The notes under the pieces: generated by a model
The model's input: the letters and a program-made list of their open reading frames with translations, nothing else
Databases searched by the model: none
What the model was told of the DNA's origin: nothing
Shown here: positions 60,683-64,000 of the stretch, piece after piece
Position numbering within the stretch: position 1 is the first letter of the stretch
Layout: each line of letters starts with the position of its first letter
Assembly (NCBI GenBank): GCA_023212695.1
Contig: JALCCG010000011.1
Coordinates: 62,001 to 126,000 of the forward strand
Direction: 5' to 3'
From: Sporisorium sorghi
Taxonomy: Eukaryota > Basidiomycota > Ustilaginomycetes > Ustilaginales > Ustilaginaceae
Length of the DNA: 64,000 nucleotides
Translations under genes and position numbers: made by a program

Positions 60683-61977
60683 ATCATTGTTCGAAATTCA
60701 CATGGACCGGATTTGCGCTTCTCCGCGATCAGCTGCCCGCCTTCCTACCAGCTCTGACACTTCTCACACCGGAAGGCCAGCTAGGAATTCGGCATCTGCT
60801 CGCTTCATTCGATTTCACGCTCCGTCGTCCGCCTGACGAGACGCCATGTCATGTTCCACCGCCGCCTCTTGCACGCTTCTCGTAAGCAAAGCAAGCTATT
60901 GTAGTAGGCGCCGGATTTCGACCCCCCAAATCTGAGACATCCGGCATTGCAAAAGCCAACGTTAGGCGATGAAAAAAATGCCAGGCAGGCGAATTCGCCT
61001 TACCCTGATCACAGCAATATCGAGGCGAGGTCATCCACACAAACATCGCAACATGGCATGGCATGCATCATGAGGCTTCATATACCTCTCCGTGCGTCGG
61101 AGCAAGTCAGTGTAAAGGGGGGAGGAGGAGCATCATGCCTGCTTCAAGGAATGTGCCAAGGCTCTCTCGTTCTCAGGGCAAGGGTCGGCAAGTGGGTTCT
61201 CGTCCGGTGCTGCTTCACAATCTCCGCCTCGCCAGAAGATTCCAAGCCCTCGCCTCCGCCTCCGCCATTGTCCGAATGCAAAATTGTTCTCCCCCGTTGA
61301 CCCCGGTGGTGCCTTGTCTAGACTCTGCGCGCCATTGGCCTGTCATACACACGAATCTAGCCGACCCGTCTTTTCCGGCTCTCGCCTCTTGGCCAATCTA
61401 CCAATCAGCCACCGTTTGAAACACAACAAAGCGTGCTCAAGTTAGGGAATGATTGAGACAGAGCCGAGATCTAGTGGCACCATGCTTTAGGGTGCAAGGT
61501 GCAACGTCGAATAGCCGATGCTCGCCTGATGTGAATTATAATATTGTTAGCGCCAGGGGGTCCACTGCGATCTTCAAGATGAACTACGAGTGGGGCCCAC
61601 CCGCCGCGCATCCTCCCCCTTTCCTCCCAGCGATTCCGTCACTCTTCGTTAGGGCAGCCTTCGTTTGTTTCGTCGATACTCCACAACAAAGTCGTTTGCT
61701 GCCGAGACAGCCAGCTAGCTACAGTTAGTTGCACATGCTCGTCCCCCTCGGCCCCCGAAACCTTGCCCGCGTCGATTCGGTTTCAAATCGGGTCTCGAAT
61801 TTGGTTTTCCCAAGGCAAGGCTGTATGTAATCACGTCGTCACGATTCATGCAAAAACGTCGAGACAGATATTTGGGCAGCAGCGCCGTGTAGCGAGCAGG
61901 TGGGTTGGTTGCACAGCTTTCAGCCAAGCTTGCTTGCCCTCGGATACCTCTTGCGCACCGCATTGCTGGCTCGGCTT

Positions 61978-62036
61978 TGGTTTGATTTGATTTGGTTTGG
62001 TTTGGTTTGTTTGTGGCTGCTGCTGCTGCTGCTGCT
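61978..62036. repeat. TTTGG-type and (GCT)n microsatellites
   Basis: Degenerate TTTGATTTGG/TTTGG repeats followed by about seven GCT units, in the gene-poor region upstream of the right-edge gene. Confidence 0.8.
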
Positions 62037-63361
62037 CCTGTTGCTCGTGCTGCTGATGCACCCTTTGCTCGGGCCTCTCACTGATCAGCTGCGCGCCAAG
62101 AGTGTGGTCCAACGAAGAAACAGAGGCACTAGCTCAGACGCTTGCGTTCGACTCTTGCTAACTGCCGACAAGGCCGCAATCCCACGCTTTCCCCCCCGCT
62201 GCAGCCGTGCAGCATCTGACTTTCGCTCGAGGTGAGGCTTCCATTCCGAACCCCAATTCGACCGGAATCTTGGGCATTTGCCTCTGCGCAAAATCCTTCT
62301 ACAGCTCCGATCCTTGCTCTTCCCTCTATCTCTCTGCCCCTGCCCCTCATCTCCCTATCTCTCTCTCACACATGTCATCGGAGCTCGTCGAATTCAGTGT
62401 CATCACGTTGAGCCACGGCCATACGGACATCCGAGCGGGTGACACATCTCTTCTGTCACATTAGCAGATGCGACGGTGGCGTACATGGATGTGCGCTCTC
62501 TGCTCGTGACAGTCGTCGTGTGTCTCGCGTCCTAGTTATCCCACGTCGCGCGCACTGTTTGTTCCCTTTAGCCGGTGGGGATTTGCGCATCTGCCCTTGC
62601 TCCGCTCCAGTCTCAGGAGTCTGTTCCAGAAGTCACTCACTTCTGCTTTCCTACTTCCAACATCCTCTGCACACACACGCCCTTTCCCCCGCTGATTGAG
62701 GCCAGATTGCCAAGTTAGCGTTTGGCGCCGTCACTTTTCGTCAGGGGGCAGAGATCGCTGAATCACCCTATTCGCACAGCCTGACTGACGGCTCCTTTAT
62801 GGAAGCCTTTCGGGTCTCTCCATCCATCCGCACCGATTCTCCTTCTTTCTTCATCACCTCGTCCACCGCCATGCACCTCTATTAAGATCCCTACAGCACC
62901 CACCTCTGCTTTAGCTGTTGCTCGCACCGCTCCTTCCTTGACGACTTCATCCGCTCGTTCGACTCATGGTGTGATCCCGACAACTCCCTGCTTCGCCTCT
63001 CCGTCTTTCAGCACGCCTTCTCATTTCCCACATCGCATCATTGCACCGACGTCTTGCTTTCCTTTCCATTCTTCAGCAGCACCTCGCCTTCCGCAGACGT
63101 CCCCCTCGTCCCACCTTGTCCTCGTTCGTTCAGCCAGAAGAGCACGCTTGTTTTGATCAAGGTGTCTCCTTTCGCGAGGCCTTGCCGTGTTTACATCGCT
63201 GCCTCTTCCCCCGCGTCAGTGTTCGCACCTCATCTCTCCATCCAGTGTTTTTCTCCGCTGGACCACATCTGGAGACGCACTCAAGGCAAGGTCACCACTC
63301 CCGAGCTGCGCGTCCCCTTGCAACCGGCTCGGTGTTAGAAATCGCCTGATTCGGAGCCTTT

Positions 63362-63885
63362 TTGGCCTTAACCCGAACGCGTGGGTTGATTGGCGGGCAT
63401 CCTTGCCCCTCTGTTCCCCTTCGGGATGGAGGCAGTGGTGGTGTTCGGCTCACATTCATGACGAACAATGGCGTGGGAGGTAGTAGGGGGCAAACAATGC
63501 ACGCCCTTGACGCACGTCCCTCGTATCACGCACAGACGCCTTGCCTCGTCACTGGCATCAATGATGCATGGCAACGTGTGCTTTGTTTGCTCCACCCACC
63601 ACGGCAGCACGCCTATGCAAATCCCTCTTCCACTTCATCCGGTCCAGCCTCGGTGCAGCCTGTTCCTCGACCCGAAAAGTTTCGGCCCAATGACAGTGAG
63701 CGATCCGACCATTCTCTCAGTTCGACGCCCACGCCATCCTCATCTCTGCACGCACCGCCGAACAAACCAGCCCACCAGAGCAGCAGCCACACGCCAAGCA
63801 CCCCAAACCGGCCTCCTCGGCTCGGCGCAGACGCAGGCCGACAAGCTGTTGCCCTCGAAAAGCAGACCAACACAGTGGATCAGAG
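63362..63885 (+). CDS. Probable first coding exon of a gene running off the window (partial)
   Basis: An open frame that ends at a textbook donor: the exon stops after CAGAG at 63885 and GTAAGT starts at 63886. The 3' half is Ser/Pro/Thr/His-rich (SLSSTPTPSSSLHAPPNKPA), typical of the disordered N-terminus of a regulatory protein, and then becomes charged (ALEKQTNTVDQR). Possible starts are ATG 63362, 63458 or 63497; the longest is given. The preceding 3 kb of gene-poor, pyrimidine-rich sequence fits a long promoter of a regulated gene. No domain is visible in this part, so the product is unknown. Confidence 0.4.
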
Positions 63886-64000
63886 GTAAGTTTCTTTGCG
63901 TCCCTCTTTCCCAGCATACGTTTCAGCTCCAGGTGTCCTTGGTCGATTCCTCTCGAATCGTGCGCCCTCATCCTTGTCCTCTTTGTCAATGCTGGCTTCA

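Larger units (their letters stand above)
59738..63361. other. Gene-poor 3.6 kb region with A55 tract and microsatellites
   Basis: No supported gene. Contains an uninterrupted A55 at 60626-60680, TTTGG-type repeats and (GCT)n at about 61978-62036, and a pyrimidine-rich stretch from about 62300 on that resembles a long promoter or leader for the gene at the right edge. Open frames here are short and lack domain features. No RNA gene was recognised. Confidence 0.45.

Overview
This window looks like nuclear DNA of a smut fungus (Ustilaginaceae, close to Ustilago maydis). The evidence is mixed. The genes are compact and GC-rich, and nearly all of the 26 or so recognised ones are single-copy eukaryotic housekeeping genes. 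Introns are few and short (about 70-140 bp, GTRNGT...YAG). There is a conventional kinesin with a C-terminal IAK tail, a CrtI-type phytoene desaturase with a C-terminal membrane anchor, an OMP decarboxylase and a large Pho85-type cyclin. From memory, kin2 and car1 lie a few genes apart in U. maydis, as they do here; no database was searched. I saw no rRNA, convincing tRNA, transposon, CRISPR array or virus-like sequence.

Layout. 0.6-9 kb: RVB2 (-), COG4 (+), NUF2 (-), a seven-beta-strand protein methyltransferase with an apparent one-base frameshift (+), and the monothiol glutaredoxin GRX4 (-). 10-15.6 kb: a TBC Rab-GAP (+), an elongin-A-like protein (+) and a small zinc-ribbon protein whose first coding exon is only ATG (+). 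15.8-19 kb: four-exon cytosolic chorismate mutase (-) and a UBLCP1-like proteasome phosphatase (-). 19.9-27.3 kb: kinesin-1, an AIM41/YqeY-like mitochondrial protein and HBS1 (all +). 27.4-32.5 kb: endonuclease III (-), OMP decarboxylase (-) and mitoribosomal MRP51 (+). 32.9-36.1 kb: Pcl-type cyclin (-). 39-45.8 kb: a Ser/Thr-rich single-pass membrane protein (+), phytoene desaturase (-) and TRM1 with two in-frame starts (+). 48.1-50.6 kb: Zn2Cys6 transcription factor (+). 50.6-52.9 kb: an accessory-looking island with a possible decayed gene (-) and a two-exon small cysteine-rich protein gene that is not one continuous open frame (+). 53-59.7 kb: hotdog thioesterase (-), TTI1 (+) and a signal-peptide-bearing protein with a poly-threonine tract (-). 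The last 4 kb is gene-poor and ends in what looks like the first exon of a gene running off the window.

Functions. This is not a gene cluster. Several products belong to related machines: RVB2 and TTI1 both act in R2TP/TTT-dependent assembly of PIKK kinases, HBS1 and MRP51 in translation, and NUF2, kinesin-1 and the cyclin in division and polar growth. The genes alternate in divergent pairs sharing 270-900 bp promoters and convergent pairs separated by 100-450 bp. The best candidates for something undescribed are the cysteine-rich gene and its neighbouring relic at 51-53 kb, the signal-peptide-like upstream ORF at 38.8 kb, the UBLCP1 active-site substitution and the possible HBS1/SKI7 splice switch.
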